Assembly: GCA_009837885.1 (NCBI GenBank)
Contig: VXSP01000045.1
Coordinates: 411,544-475,543, forward strand
Direction of reading: 5' to 3'
Length of the DNA: 64,000 nt
Origin: Holophagales bacterium
Lineage (GTDB): Bacteria; Acidobacteriota; Thermoanaerobaculia; Multivoradales; Multivoraceae
This document shows positions 8,544 through 17,529 of the stretch, one piece after another. Positions within the stretch are counted from its first letter, which is position 1; each line of letters opens with the position of its first letter. Both the position numbers and the translations under genes were made by a program. The notes below the pieces were generated by a model. It was given only the letters and a program-made list of their open reading frames with translations. It was not told where the DNA came from and did no database searches.

Positions 8544-9344
8544 ATGGCTTTCCCCGCCGTGCTGAAACGGCGATCGTTCGGTGAGACGCAGCGTCAGGAC
8601 GCCTGGTGGCTGCAGCCAGGCGCCGTTGTCGTGGGCCTGGGGCTCGCAAGCGCCTACGCGACCTGGGCGGCGCTTCAGGCCGACCACTATGTGTTTGGCG
8701 GCTACCTGTCGCCGCTGTACTCGCCCGAGGTCTTCGGCCTCTCGCACCATGCCTGGTTCGAGGGCTTCCCGAGCTGGTGGCCGAGCTTCGTTCCCCAGTC
8801 GCCGGCGCTGTTCATCCTGATCTTGCCGCTGGGATTCCGCGCCACCTGCTACTACTACCGGGGCGCGTACTACAAGGCGTTCTGGGCCGATCCGCCGGCC
8901 TGCGCGGTCGGCGAGCCGCGGAACGCGTATCGGGGCGAGAACTCCTTCCCGCTGATCGTCCAGAACATCCACCGCTACTTCCTGTTCGCGATGATGGCCT
9001 GGATCTTCGTCTTCTTCCCGATCGACGTGTACCGGGCCTTCGAGTTCGAGACGGCGTCCGGCGGTCATGCCTTCGGCATCGGCGTCGGCAGCTTCGTCCT
9101 GCTGATCAACTGGCTGCTGCTGAGCGGCTACGCGCTGGGCTGCCACTCGACCCGCCACGTGATCGGCGGCTTTCGCAACGTGATGGCGGGGCGGCCGTTC
9201 CAGAGCGCCTGCTACCGCTGCGTCTCCTGCCTGAATCGCCGACACATGGCCTGGGCGTGGTTGAGCCTGATCTGGGTCACCTTCTCCGACATCTACGTCC
9301 GGCTCTGCTCGATGGGCGTCTGGACGGACTTCAGGCTCGTCTGA
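8544..9344 (+). CDS. sdhC: Succinate dehydrogenase membrane anchor, Sdh1 type
   Basis: The 266-residue protein has about five membrane spans and lies directly upstream of sdhA, with TGATG stop/start overlap. Blocks such as CYYYRGAYYKAFWADPPACAV and GENSFPLIVQNIHRYF match, from memory, the anchor of the actinobacterial Sdh1 complex and not the usual SdhC/SdhD pair. Cys and His cluster at GCHSTRH (Cys200, His201, His205) and CYRCVSCLNRRHM (Cys223, Cys226, Cys229, His234), beside the last two membrane helices. It should pass electrons from SdhB to quinone. I chose ATG 8544, with GAGAGG at 8526-8531; an in-frame ATG at 8469 would add residues that look non-coding. There is no separate sdhD. Confidence 0.85.
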   Translation: MAFPAVLKRRSFGETQRQDAWWLQPGAVVVGLGLASAYATWAALQADHYVFGGYLSPLYSPEVFGLSHHAWFEGFPSWWPSFVPQSPALFILILPLGFRATCYYYRGAYYKAFWADPPACAVGEPRNAYRGENSFPLIVQNIHRYFLFAMMAWIFVFFPIDVYRAFEFETASGGHAFGIGVGSFVLLINWLLLSGYALGCHSTRHVIGGFRNVMAGRPFQSACYRCVSCLNRRHMAWAWLSLIWVTFSDIYVRLCSMGVWTDFRLV

Positions 9345-11152
9345 TGGAGCAGACCCCCTACGAGTACGACGTGCTGGTGGTCGGCGCGGGTGGCGCCGGG
9401 TTGCGCGCGGCGATCGAAGCCTCGGCCGCGGGCGCGTCCTGCGGCGTGATCTGCAAGTCCCTGCTCGGCAAGGCCCACACGGTGATGGCCGAGGGCGGCA
9501 TGGCGGCCGCGATCGGCAACGTCGACGAGCGCGACGACTGGAAGGTCCACGTCACCGACACGCTGCGCGGTGGCCAGTACCTGAGCAACCCGAAGATGGC
9601 GGAGATTCACGCGAAGGAGGCGCCGGCGCGGGCCCTGGAACTCGAGGCCTGGGGCGCCCTTTTCGACCGCACGAAGGACGGGCGCATCCTGCAGCGGAAC
9701 TTCGGCGGCCATCGCTATCCCCGGCTCGCCCACGTCGGGGACCGCACCGGCCTGGAGATGATCCGCACCCTGCAGGACCACGGCATTCACCGGGGAATCG
9801 ACTTCCACATGGAGTACACGGTCTTCCGGTTGCTGCTGGACGACGGCCGGGTGTCCGGAGCCCTGGCCTATGACCGGGAACGGGGCCGGTTCCGCGTCTA
9901 CCGGGCGAAGGCGGTCGTGCTCGCCACCGGCGGCATCGGCCGCGCCTTCAAGATCACCAGCAACAGTTGGGAGTACACCGGCGACGGCCACGCGCTGGCC
10001 TACGATGCCGGCGCCGACCTGATCGACATGGAGTTCGTCCAGTTTCATCCGACGGGCATGGTCTGGCCTCCGAGCGTGCGCGGCATCCTGGTCACCGAAG
10101 GCGTGCGCGGCGAGGGCGGCATCCTGCTGAACTCGGACGGCGAACGCTTCATGTTCGACGACATTCCGCCCCTCTACAAGGATCAGACGGCCGACAGCGC
10201 CGAGGAGGGCTGGCGCTACGTCGTCGGCGACCGCGACGCCCGGCGTCCGCCGGAACTTCTGACGCGGGACCATGTCGCCCGCTGCATCGTGGACCAGATC
10301 AAGGCCGGCAAGGGATCGCCGCACGGCGGTGTGTACCTGGACATCGCCTGGATCAGGGAGAAGATCAGCAACTCCGAGGACCACATCCGGAAGAAGCTGC
10401 CTTCGATGTACCACCAGTTCAAGGAGCTGGCCGGCCTCGACATCACGAAGGAACGGATGGAGGTCGGCCCGACCACCCACTACGTGATGGGCGGCGTGCG
10501 GGTCGACGCGGAGAGCCAGATGTCCTCCGTGCCGGGTCTCTTCGCCGCCGGCGAGTGCGCGGCGGGGCTCCATGGCGCGAACCGGCTGGGCGGCAACTCG
10601 CTCTCCGACCTGCTCGTGTTCGGCCAGCGGGCGGGTGAGTACGCGGCCGCTTTCGCCAGCGAGCAGGGCGAGGTTCGGCTCGACGAGGCGGTCGTCGACG
10701 CGGGCGTCGCGGAAGCGCTTGAGCCGCTCGAACGGGAACGCGGCGAAGGGCCGTACCAGATCCAGCACGAACTCCAGGACCTGATGCAGGAGAAGGTCGG
10801 GATCGTCCGGGTCGAGTCCGAACTGGAGGAGGCGATCGAGGAGATCGGCCGTCTCTCCGAGCGGGCCAGAGCCGTGTCCGCGCCCGGCAACCGGGAGTAC
10901 AACCCGGGCTGGCACACGGCGCTCGACCTGCACCCTCTGCTGGTCGTGTCCGAGGCGGTCGCCCGTGCCGGTCTGATGCGGCGCGAAAGCCGCGGCGCGC
11001 AGTTCCGGGACGACTATCCGCGGAAGGACGAGCACTTCGGCAAGGTGATCATCCGGGTCGCCAGGGGCGCCGACGGAGAGATGGTCGTGGAGGAGATTCC
11101 GGTGGAGCCGATGAGCGACGAACTGACCAGGCTGGTCGAGGAGATGGGCTGA
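9344..11152 (+). CDS. sdhA: Succinate dehydrogenase flavoprotein subunit
   Basis: The 602-residue protein starts with a dinucleotide fold (YDVLVVGAGGAGLRAAIEAS), followed by GKAHTVMAEGGMAAAIGN, which holds the His expected to bind FAD covalently. Substrate-site blocks are MEFVQFHPTGMVWP and THYVMGGVRVDAES. FAD-binding GLHGANRLGGNSLSDLLVFG follows. It oxidises succinate to fumarate in the TCA cycle, or the reverse. The start overlaps the sdhC stop, and sdhB begins 1 bp after its stop, so the three genes form one operon. The length is typical. Confidence 0.96.
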   Translation: MEQTPYEYDVLVVGAGGAGLRAAIEASAAGASCGVICKSLLGKAHTVMAEGGMAAAIGNVDERDDWKVHVTDTLRGGQYLSNPKMAEIHAKEAPARALELEAWGALFDRTKDGRILQRNFGGHRYPRLAHVGDRTGLEMIRTLQDHGIHRGIDFHMEYTVFRLLLDDGRVSGALAYDRERGRFRVYRAKAVVLATGGIGRAFKITSNSWEYTGDGHALAYDAGADLIDMEFVQFHPTGMVWPPSVRGILVTEGVRGEGGILLNSDGERFMFDDIPPLYKDQTADSAEEGWRYVVGDRDARRPPELLTRDHVARCIVDQIKAGKGSPHGGVYLDIAWIREKISNSEDHIRKKLPSMYHQFKELAGLDITKERMEVGPTTHYVMGGVRVDAESQMSSVPGLFAAGECAAGLHGANRLGGNSLSDLLVFGQRAGEYAAAFASEQGEVRLDEAVVDAGVAEALEPLERERGEGPYQIQHELQDLMQEKVGIVRVESELEEAIEEIGRLSERARAVSAPGNREYNPGWHTALDLHPLLVVSEAVARAGLMRRESRGAQFRDDYPRKDEHFGKVIIRVARGADGEMVVEEIPVEPMSDELTRLVEEMG

Positions 11153-11153
11153 G

Positions 11154-11912
11154 ATGGCCGCGACACAGTTCAGGATCTGGCGACAGGACGGCGCCGGGGA
11201 CGAGGGCGGCTACCGGGACTACACGACGGAAGTCACCGAGGGCATGGTGGTCCTCGACGCTGTTCACCAGATCCAGGCCGAATCGGCGAACGACCTCGCC
11301 GTGCGCTGGAACTGCAAGGCTGGCAAATGCGGGTCCTGCTCGGCGGAGGTCAATGGCAACCCGCGCCTCATGTGCATGACGCGGATGAGCGACCTGCCGG
11401 CGGACCGCCCGGTCACCGTCGAACCGATGCGCGCGTTCCCGGTGATCCGGGATCTCGTCTGCGACGTGTCCTGGAACTACGAGGTCAAGAAGAAGATCGA
11501 GCCCTTCGAGCCGCGACCACCGGACGCCGAGGACGGTACCTGGCGCATCGCCCAGGAGGACGTCGAGAGGGTCCAGGAGTTCCGCAAGTGCATCGAGTGC
11601 TTCCTGTGCCAGGACGTCTGCCACGTGCTGCGGGATCACCACCTGCACGACGAGTTCGTCGGCCCCCGCTTCTTCGTCTACAACGCCGCGCTCGAGATGC
11701 ATCCCCTCGACACGCGGGACCGCCTCGCGTCGCTCAAGCAGGACGAGGGAATCGGCTACTGCAACATCACGAAGTGCTGCACGAAGGTGTGCCCCGAGCA
11801 CATCACGATCACCGACAACGCGATCATCCCGCTCAAGGAGCGGGTGGTGTCGGAGTTCTACGACCCGCTGAAGAAGCTGTTCCGCGTGTTCTCGGGCGGT
11901 TCGCGGGCCTAG
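11154..11912 (+). CDS. sdhB: Succinate dehydrogenase iron-sulfur subunit
   Basis: The 252-residue protein carries an N-terminal 2Fe-2S ferredoxin domain (RWNCKAGKCGSCSAEVNG, then LMCMTRM). A C-terminal domain holds CIECFLCQDVCHV and CNITKCCTKVCPEHI for the 4Fe-4S and 3Fe-4S centres. It relays electrons from SdhA FAD to the membrane anchor. The wording of these blocks is close to what I recall for actinobacterial Sdh1 SdhB. It ends 9 bp before the convergent TPR gene. Confidence 0.95.
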   Translation: MAATQFRIWRQDGAGDEGGYRDYTTEVTEGMVVLDAVHQIQAESANDLAVRWNCKAGKCGSCSAEVNGNPRLMCMTRMSDLPADRPVTVEPMRAFPVIRDLVCDVSWNYEVKKKIEPFEPRPPDAEDGTWRIAQEDVERVQEFRKCIECFLCQDVCHVLRDHHLHDEFVGPRFFVYNAALEMHPLDTRDRLASLKQDEGIGYCNITKCCTKVCPEHITITDNAIIPLKERVVSEFYDPLKKLFRVFSGGSRA

Positions 11913-11921
11913 GTCAACGCG

Positions 11922-13253
11922 CTACAACTGATCGAGGGCCGCGCGCGCCACGTCAGCGAACTCGCCTTCCGGATCGAGTTCGAGCGACTTGCTCAGGTGC
12001 TCACGGGCCGTGGCCGCGTCGCTCGCATTCACGGCGAGAATCCCGAGTTCGTAGTGCGCCCTCGCCAGGCTCTCGACGTCTTCGTCGTCGGGCGCTGATT
12101 CCAGGTATCTGGTCAGGTGTTCCCGGGCCGGGCCGGAGTCGGCGCTGCGGCGGTAGGCCACGCCGAGCCGGAAGTGGGCTCGCGGGTAGTTGTCGTCCCA
12201 GGCGATCAGCGACTGGTCGTACAGCCTCGCGTTGCCGAACTCTTCCTGGTCGAAGAGTTGCTGGGCCTGGAACTGCACCTGCCTGCCGGCGGTGGGGTTG
12301 ACCGCGATCCAGGCCTTGCCCGCCTCGATGGAGTCCTCGAGGTTGCCGAGCGAGGCGAAGGAGAAGTACTTCATGCGCAGCGCCTCCTGGTTCCGCGGGT
12401 CGATCTCCAGGGTGCGGTCGAGCTCCACGAGGGCTTCCTCGAACTTCCCGTCGTTGAAGTAGATCGTGCCGATGTTCCGGTAGGCCTGGTGGAGTCGCGG
12501 GTTGAGCGATGCCGTCTCGCGGAAGAGCTCGATGGCCCGTTCGTGGTCTCCGCTTCGGACGGCCTGCACGCCCTGCGCGAACACTCCGGGGGCGAGTTCG
12601 GCGCCCATGCCTGCCTCGATCGCGATCTGCTTGGCCTCCTCGGCGCGGGGATCGCCGGCGGCCGCGAAGATGTCGAAGAACATGGACGCCATCTCGGCCG
12701 GCATTTCCGCCGTCTCGAGATAACGGCTTGCGGGTTCGAGTGCCTCGTCAAGGTTCCCCTGGTTGTGCCTGATGGCCGCGATCATTCGGTGCGCGTCTGC
12801 GATCGTCGGATCGAGTTCCGCCGCCTTCTCGAACGAAGACAGGGCCCCGGCGGCGTCGCCGGCCTGGATCTTCCCGATCCCCTCGTTGAATGCGTCGACC
12901 GCCTGCTGCTGTTGGGCGGTTTCTTCGTCCCAGAGCTGAGCGGTGAGCGATCGGTCCCTACTCCCGTCGAGGATCTCCACCTCGAGCTCACGGTCCGGGT
13001 AGCCGTCTTTCTGCAGCAGCAGCCTGTACGGCGCTTCGGCCGGCGCCAGACGGAGCCGCAGGCGGCCGTTCTTGCGGGTGGCGTCCTGGACGACGATCTC
13101 GCCCGTGGGGGCAAAGACGGTCACGTTCACCGGGCCCAGCTCGGCGCCGGCCATGTCGACCACCTGCAGTTCCAGTTGGCTGCGCTGCGCGAACGCCGCG
13201 GAGGCGACCAGGAGCATGGCCAAGGGGAGAACACTACGGCTGGTTTTCTGCAT
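11922..13253 (-). CDS. Secreted TPR protein with N-terminal carboxypeptidase-regulatory-like domain
   Basis: The 443-residue protein begins with a signal peptide (MQKTSRSVLPLAMLLVASAAFAQ). A small beta domain (about 24-100; VTVFAPTGEIVVQDATRKNGRL) resembles carboxypeptidase-regulatory domains. TPR-like repeats fill the rest, for example AYRNIGTIYFNDGKFEEALV and AHFRLGVAYRRSADSGPARE. I chose ATG 13253 over a start ten codons upstream because AGAGGA (13262-13267) fits and the signal peptide then starts cleanly. It probably acts as a periplasmic scaffold. It is divergent from the nitroreductase. Confidence 0.82.
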   Translation of the reverse strand: MQKTSRSVLPLAMLLVASAAFAQRSQLELQVVDMAGAELGPVNVTVFAPTGEIVVQDATRKNGRLRLRLAPAEAPYRLLLQKDGYPDRELEVEILDGSRDRSLTAQLWDEETAQQQQAVDAFNEGIGKIQAGDAAGALSSFEKAAELDPTIADAHRMIAAIRHNQGNLDEALEPASRYLETAEMPAEMASMFFDIFAAAGDPRAEEAKQIAIEAGMGAELAPGVFAQGVQAVRSGDHERAIELFRETASLNPRLHQAYRNIGTIYFNDGKFEEALVELDRTLEIDPRNQEALRMKYFSFASLGNLEDSIEAGKAWIAVNPTAGRQVQFQAQQLFDQEEFGNARLYDQSLIAWDDNYPRAHFRLGVAYRRSADSGPAREHLTRYLESAPDDEDVESLARAHYELGILAVNASDAATAREHLSKSLELDPEGEFADVARAALDQL

Positions 13254-13379
13254 CGTCGGGGTTCCTCTGGGTCGGCGCCGCACGCGCGGGTGGCCGCGTC
13301 ACAGTGAGTCAGGAGTTGGGGGAACCGGCCGATCCTATCGCTTGACGCGGGCTTCGCGGGTGAGAAATGGTTACGTCCC

Positions 13380-14060
13380 ATGGACGCCGACGACTTCCTC
13401 GAACTGCTTTCCACCGCCCGCTCCGTGCGGCGCTACAGCCCGGAGCCGATCCCTGACCAGGACCTGGCGCGGATTCTCTACGCCGCCAGCCGGGCGCCGT
13501 CCGGGACGAACCGCCAGCCCTTCCGCTTCATCGTCCTGCGGGATGGCCCGCGGGCGCGGCGGGCCCGCCGGTTGCTGGGCGAGTCGTTCCGTCGCGGCTG
13601 GGCGCGGAAGACGGAGCAGGAGGGCTGGAATCGCGGATCGGCCGCCGATCCGAACTCGCCGAAGTCGAGAGTCAACCGTGCGATTCAGCACTACGTCGAC
13701 CACTTCGAGCAGATCCCGGCGATCGTCATCGCCTGCTACGTCCGCTACCGGGCGCTGACTCACTCGGAGGGCGCGTCCGTCTTCCCGGCGTGCCAGAACC
13801 TGTTCCTCATGGCGCGGGCGCTGGGCTACGGCGCCTGCTATAGCGGCTGGCACCACGCGGTGGCGGACGAACTGCGCGAGATCCTGGAGATTCCGGACAA
13901 CGTCGAGCTGTCGCTGACGATCACCATCGGCCGGCCGCTGGGGCGCCACGGTCCGCTGCGCCGATTGCCGATCCGGGACACGGTGTTCGATGACGGTTGG
14001 GAACAGGGCGCCCAGTGGATCAACGATCCTCCGGGGGGCCGCCTGTCGAAGCGTCGTTGA
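13380..14060 (+). CDS. Nitroreductase family FMN oxidoreductase
   Basis: The 226-residue protein has the family N-terminus (ARSVRRYSPEPIPDQDLARIL), then ASRAPSGTNRQPFRFIVLRDG for FMN binding. ACQNLFLMARALGYGACYSGWHH and TITIGRPLGR come late in the fold. Members reduce nitro-compounds, quinones or enones with NAD(P)H in the cytoplasm. The exact substrate is not visible. The gene converges on the PQQ dehydrogenase with a family A repeat in between. Confidence 0.88.
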   Translation: MDADDFLELLSTARSVRRYSPEPIPDQDLARILYAASRAPSGTNRQPFRFIVLRDGPRARRARRLLGESFRRGWARKTEQEGWNRGSAADPNSPKSRVNRAIQHYVDHFEQIPAIVIACYVRYRALTHSEGASVFPACQNLFLMARALGYGACYSGWHHAVADELREILEIPDNVELSLTITIGRPLGRHGPLRRLPIRDTVFDDGWEQGAQWINDPPGGRLSKRR

Positions 14061-14069
14061 CCGGCTCTG

Positions 14070-14157
14070 CTGCGCTAGCGCGGCAGGAACCGGGTGCGCC
14101 GGCGTCCCCGCCGGCATCCGGCGCAAAGCGCCGGCCTCTGGACCTTGCCGCGTTACC
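14070..14157. repeat. Intergenic inverted-repeat element, family A copy 1
   Basis: This is the reverse complement of copy 3 (55463-55556) with few changes. It has an end arm CTGCGCTAGCGCGGCAGG and two inner hairpins, one around GCCGGCGTCCCCGCCGGC and one around CCGGCGCAAAGCGCCGG. It fills the gap between the convergent nitroreductase and PQQ dehydrogenase genes and covers the TAA stop of the latter (14153-14155). It could act as a bidirectional terminator or be a REP/MITE-like mobile repeat. Confidence 0.8.
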
Positions 14158-16114
14158 GCGGCAGAGCGTACGCGACGAGCGAGTGCTCCTGGCCGCGGTT
14201 GCCGACCGGCACGACGATGAACTGTCGGCCCGAGTAGACGTAGGTCATCGGGCTGCCTCCAGGAGTGTCGGGCAGCTCGGTTCGCCACACCTCTTCGCCG
14301 GTCGCCTTGTCGAAGGCATAGAGGAAACCGGTCGACGGGCCGCGGGACGCGAACCCGCCGGGCCCCTCCTGATACGTACCGGGTACCTGCTCGCTGGTGA
14401 CGACGAACACGAGCGTGGCGGTCACCATCGGCCAGCCCGGCGTGAGACCGGCGAGCGGCCAGGCGCCGAGTCGTCCCAGGTCCAGACCGGCAAGCGCGGG
14501 ATGGTCGCGGGGACCGTCGCCGACCGGCGTTTGCCACAGGATCTCGCCGCGGTTCAGGTCGATCGCGGTGAGACGGCTCCAGGGTGGCTTGACGAGCGGC
14601 AGACCTTCCGGGCCGGCGGGGAACGTGAACGCCGGCAGGTAGTCGCGGTCGGAAGGCTGGCGCTCGGTCGGTGGGATCAGCGCCATCGTGCCTAGCCGGG
14701 TTTGCGACGGCACGAACAGGACTCCGCTGTTCGGATCGAGGGCGGCGCCGCCCCAGTTCGCGCCGCCGGCCTGACCGGGGAGTTGCGCCATCACCCTCCG
14801 GTTCTCACCGGACAGGGTCGGCGGGGTGAACATCGGGCCTCCCAGGAGCGTCTCCTGGTAGATCTCGATCGCCTTGGCGTTCAGCTCCGGCGTGAGGTCG
14901 ATCAGATCGCTCTCGCGCACGCCCTGGCGGTCGAACGGCGGCGGCCTGGTGGGGAAGGGCTGCTTGCTCGCGGTCCACTCTCCGGGAACCAGGCTCTCGG
15001 GCACCTTGCGCTCCTCGATCGGCCATACCGGCTCGCCGGTCTTGCGGTCGAAGACATAGGTGAACGCCTGCTTGCTGACCTGGGCCACCGCCTCGATCCG
15101 CTTTCCGTCGACCACGATGTCGAGCAGGATCGGCGCGCAGGGGAAGTCATAGTCCCACAGTCCGTGCCGCACGGCCTGGAAGTGCCACTTCTTCTCGCCG
15201 GTCGCCGTGTCGATGGCGACCAGGCTCTCGGCGTAGAGGTTGTCGCCGTGGCGGTGGCCGCCGTAGTAGTCGCTGGTCGGCGTGCCGGTGCCGAAGTAGA
15301 CCCAACCCGTCTCGTCGTCGCAACTCATCCAGGACCACACGTTCGTGTTGCCCGAGTAGCGCCAGGATTCGTCGTGCCAGGTCTCGGTGCCGGGCTCGTC
15401 GCCCTGGGGCACGGTGTGGAAGACCCACTTCTTCTGGCCGGTGCGGATGTCGTAGCCGCGGATGTGGCCGGCCGGCATCTCCTGGGTCAGGGCGAAATCC
15501 ATGATCGTCATGCCCATGAGCACGGTGTCACCGCAGACGATGCCGGGCGAGTTCGCGCCGGTGTCGCGCATCTGGTCGGGCCGGCCGATGTCCCCGCGCA
15601 TGTCGACCATCCCGGCTTCGCCGAACTCGAGATCGGGCTCGCCCGTCTTCGCGTCCAGGGACACGAGCTGGTGGGTGCCGGTGACCAGCACGATCCGCTG
15701 CATGCCCCGGTGCTCCCAGTACTCGATGCCGCGCTGGGTGAAGCCGCCGTGGGTCGGGATTCCGCGCTCGTAGGCCTTCGGATCGTAGGTCCAGAGCTCT
15801 TCGCCAGTCGTGGGGTCGACCGCGCTCACGAGGTTCATGGCCGACACGGCGTAGAGCGTGTCGTTCACCATCAGCGGCGTGCCCTTGAGGTCGCCGGCCA
15901 GGGTCTGTGCTTCGACCCGGCCGTCGGGTGTGACCCAGCGCCAGGCGACCTCGAGTTCCGACACGTTCGTGGCGTCGACCTGCGCCGCCGGCGAGTACTT
16001 GGTGCTGGCGCGGTCGGCGGCGTAGTGCCGCCATTCGATCGTCTCCTGCGCCGCCACGGCCGCTCCGCTCAGGAGAGCTGCGACGATGGCCGTGCGGGCG
16101 AGCACTCCGATCAC
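14153..16114 (-). CDS. PQQ-dependent beta-propeller dehydrogenase (glucose/quinate dehydrogenase-like)
   Basis: The 653-residue precursor has a signal peptide (VIGVLARTAIVAALLSGAAVAAQ). It starts the propeller with WRHYAADRASTKYSPAAQVDATN and repeats tryptophan-docking motifs such as ATGEKKWHFQAVRHGLWDYD and GGANWGGAALDPNSGVLFVP. Proteins of this family oxidise sugars or alcohols in the periplasm with PQQ. No N-terminal membrane helices and no cytochrome c domain are present, so a separate electron acceptor is needed. The GTG start overlaps the stop of the upstream enoyl-CoA hydratase gene (GTGA). The substrate is not deducible, and no PQQ synthesis gene is in the window. Confidence 0.87.
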   Translation of the reverse strand: MIGVLARTAIVAALLSGAAVAAQETIEWRHYAADRASTKYSPAAQVDATNVSELEVAWRWVTPDGRVEAQTLAGDLKGTPLMVNDTLYAVSAMNLVSAVDPTTGEELWTYDPKAYERGIPTHGGFTQRGIEYWEHRGMQRIVLVTGTHQLVSLDAKTGEPDLEFGEAGMVDMRGDIGRPDQMRDTGANSPGIVCGDTVLMGMTIMDFALTQEMPAGHIRGYDIRTGQKKWVFHTVPQGDEPGTETWHDESWRYSGNTNVWSWMSCDDETGWVYFGTGTPTSDYYGGHRHGDNLYAESLVAIDTATGEKKWHFQAVRHGLWDYDFPCAPILLDIVVDGKRIEAVAQVSKQAFTYVFDRKTGEPVWPIEERKVPESLVPGEWTASKQPFPTRPPPFDRQGVRESDLIDLTPELNAKAIEIYQETLLGGPMFTPPTLSGENRRVMAQLPGQAGGANWGGAALDPNSGVLFVPSQTRLGTMALIPPTERQPSDRDYLPAFTFPAGPEGLPLVKPPWSRLTAIDLNRGEILWQTPVGDGPRDHPALAGLDLGRLGAWPLAGLTPGWPMVTATLVFVVTSEQVPGTYQEGPGGFASRGPSTGFLYAFDKATGEEVWRTELPDTPGGSPMTYVYSGRQFIVVPVGNRGQEHSLVAYALPR

Positions 16115-16908
16115 CGTCCCTTGAACTCCGCGGGTCGCTTCTCGAGGAACGCGAGGACGCCTTCGCGCGAGTCTTCCGTCGCGCCCGCTTCAGCCTGGAG
16201 CCGCGCTTCCAGGTCGAGCTGCTGCTCGTAGACGTTCTGCCAGGTCGCCCAGTACGCCTTGCGGATCATCGCCAGCGAGCGTGGACCATTGGCCAGGCGG
16301 TGGGCCAGCTCCGTGGCACCCTCCATCAGGGACTCCTGGTCGTCGTACAGCCGGTTGATCAGGCCCCACTCGAACGCCTTGTCGGCCGGCAGACGCTCGG
16401 CGAGCATGGAGAGTTCCACCGCTCGGCCCCAGCCGATCAATCGCGGCAGCATGAACGTGGCGCCGCCGTCGGGGACCAGTCCGATGCGCGCGAACGCCTG
16501 CAGGAAAAAGGCCTGCTTCGAGGCGCAGACCAGGTCGCCGATCAGGGCGAAGCTCATGCCGACGCCGGCCGCGGCGCCATGGACCGCGGTGACGATGGGC
16601 ATGTCCAGGTCGCGGAGCGAGAGCAGGAGAGGGTGGTAGCTGTTGCGCAGACCCTCGCGGGCGGTCGGGTTCACCGCCCCTTCCGGCTGGTTGCCGCGAC
16701 CGGAGAGGTTGGCCCCGGAACAGAAGGCGCGGCCCGCGCCGGTGAGGAGAAGGGCGCGCACTCCGCTTTCCGGTTCGCGGATGCGCAGGACGGCGTCGCT
16801 GAGTTCCGCGACCATCTGGCCGTCAGTAGCGTTCAGCACTTCCGGGTGATTCAGCGTAACGATCGCGAGGTTGCCGTCCCGCTCGAGCAGGATCCGTTCG
16901 TAGCTCAT
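16111..16908 (-). CDS. Enoyl-CoA hydratase/isomerase family protein
   Basis: The 265-residue crotonase-fold protein contains NLAIVTLNHPEVLNA, AFCSGANLSG and HGAAAGVGMSFALIGDLVCAS for the CoA and oxyanion sites. GLVPDGGATFMLPRLIG is the usual second active-site strand, but the Asp-Gly pair there differs from true hydratases with Glu, so isomerase or another crotonase activity is possible. ATG 16908 follows AGAGGAAGG. The gene lies between DUF1801 upstream and the PQQ dehydrogenase downstream on the same strand. Confidence 0.88.
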   Translation of the reverse strand: MSYERILLERDGNLAIVTLNHPEVLNATDGQMVAELSDAVLRIREPESGVRALLLTGAGRAFCSGANLSGRGNQPEGAVNPTAREGLRNSYHPLLLSLRDLDMPIVTAVHGAAAGVGMSFALIGDLVCASKQAFFLQAFARIGLVPDGGATFMLPRLIGWGRAVELSMLAERLPADKAFEWGLINRLYDDQESLMEGATELAHRLANGPRSLAMIRKAYWATWQNVYEQQLDLEARLQAEAGATEDSREGVLAFLEKRPAEFKGR

Positions 16909-16919
16909 GCCTTCCTCTT

Positions 16920-17339
16920 TCAGTCCGGATACATCTCGCGCATCGCGTCGAGAGAACTGCGGATCAGTTGCTCCAGCACGCCCATGTCGACGTCGGCGAG
17001 CTTGTTGACGTAGAGGCAGGACTTGCCGGTCCGGTGCTTGCCGAGCCGCGAAAGCAGGTCGTCGTAGCTTGAGAACCCCGGCATGACGTAGATCGTCAGG
17101 CTCTGCTTGCGCGGCGAGAAGCCGATGCGCGGCCAATCGCCCTCGCGGCCGCTCGCGTAGCGGTAGTGGTAGCTGCCGAAGCCGACGATGGAGGAACCCC
17201 ACATCTTCGGCTCCTCGCCGGTGATCCGCTTCATCATCTCGAGGACGACGAAGCTGTCCTGGCGGCGCCTCTCGTTGTCGACGGCTGTCAGGAATCCCTC
17301 GACGCTGGCGTCGTTCTTCTTCGTCTTCAGTTCGGCCAT
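16920..17339 (-). CDS. DUF1801 domain protein
   Basis: The 139-residue protein contains VEGFLTAVDNERRRQDSFVV, MWGSSIVGFGSYHYRYASGR and LGKHRTGKSCLYVNKLADVD. These are the conserved parts of DUF1801 (YdhG-like, distantly related to the frataxin/YjbR shape). The molecular function is not established. It starts the three-gene minus-strand run that continues with enoyl-CoA hydratase and PQQ dehydrogenase, 11 bp from the former. Confidence 0.85.
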   Translation of the reverse strand: MAELKTKKNDASVEGFLTAVDNERRRQDSFVVLEMMKRITGEEPKMWGSSIVGFGSYHYRYASGREGDWPRIGFSPRKQSLTIYVMPGFSSYDDLLSRLGKHRTGKSCLYVNKLADVDMGVLEQLIRSSLDAMREMYPD

Positions 17340-17363
17340 CGTGTTCGGCCCGGCGCCGCGGAC

Positions 17364-17393
17364 GGCCCTGTCGCGGGCGGCCCTGTCGCGGGC
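17364..17393. repeat. Two-copy 15-bp tandem repeat
   Basis: GGCCCTGTCGCGGGC occurs twice in direct succession, just upstream of the DUF1801 start. It lies in the 190-bp divergent gap before trkA. It may be slippage; I see no function. Confidence 0.6.
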
Positions 17394-17514
17394 GGAAGCG
17401 GCAACCGTAACAGACGGCAGGACGGGGCTGCGGCGGCCTCCGTCATGTGTGCGCTCGATGACTCGCGCACGGAGTGAGACGCGTGTGGCGCCGTACGCGC
17501 CACCCGGGTTGCCT

Positions 17515-17520
17515 TATGCT
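17515..17520 (+). promoter_or_regulatory. Candidate -10 hexamer for trkA (leaderless type)
   Basis: TATGCT ends 9 nt before the GTG start at 17530, and there is no Shine-Dalgarno sequence between them. A small dyad (TGGCGC-N5-GCGCCA) lies at about 17486-17502, upstream of this hexamer. Confidence 0.35.
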
Positions 17521-17529
17521 CGACAGGCG

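Noticed and set aside
14702..16231. Long plus-strand frame opposite the PQQ dehydrogenase
   Set aside because: The minus-strand protein has a signal peptide and propeller motifs. The plus-strand product lacks any family feature.
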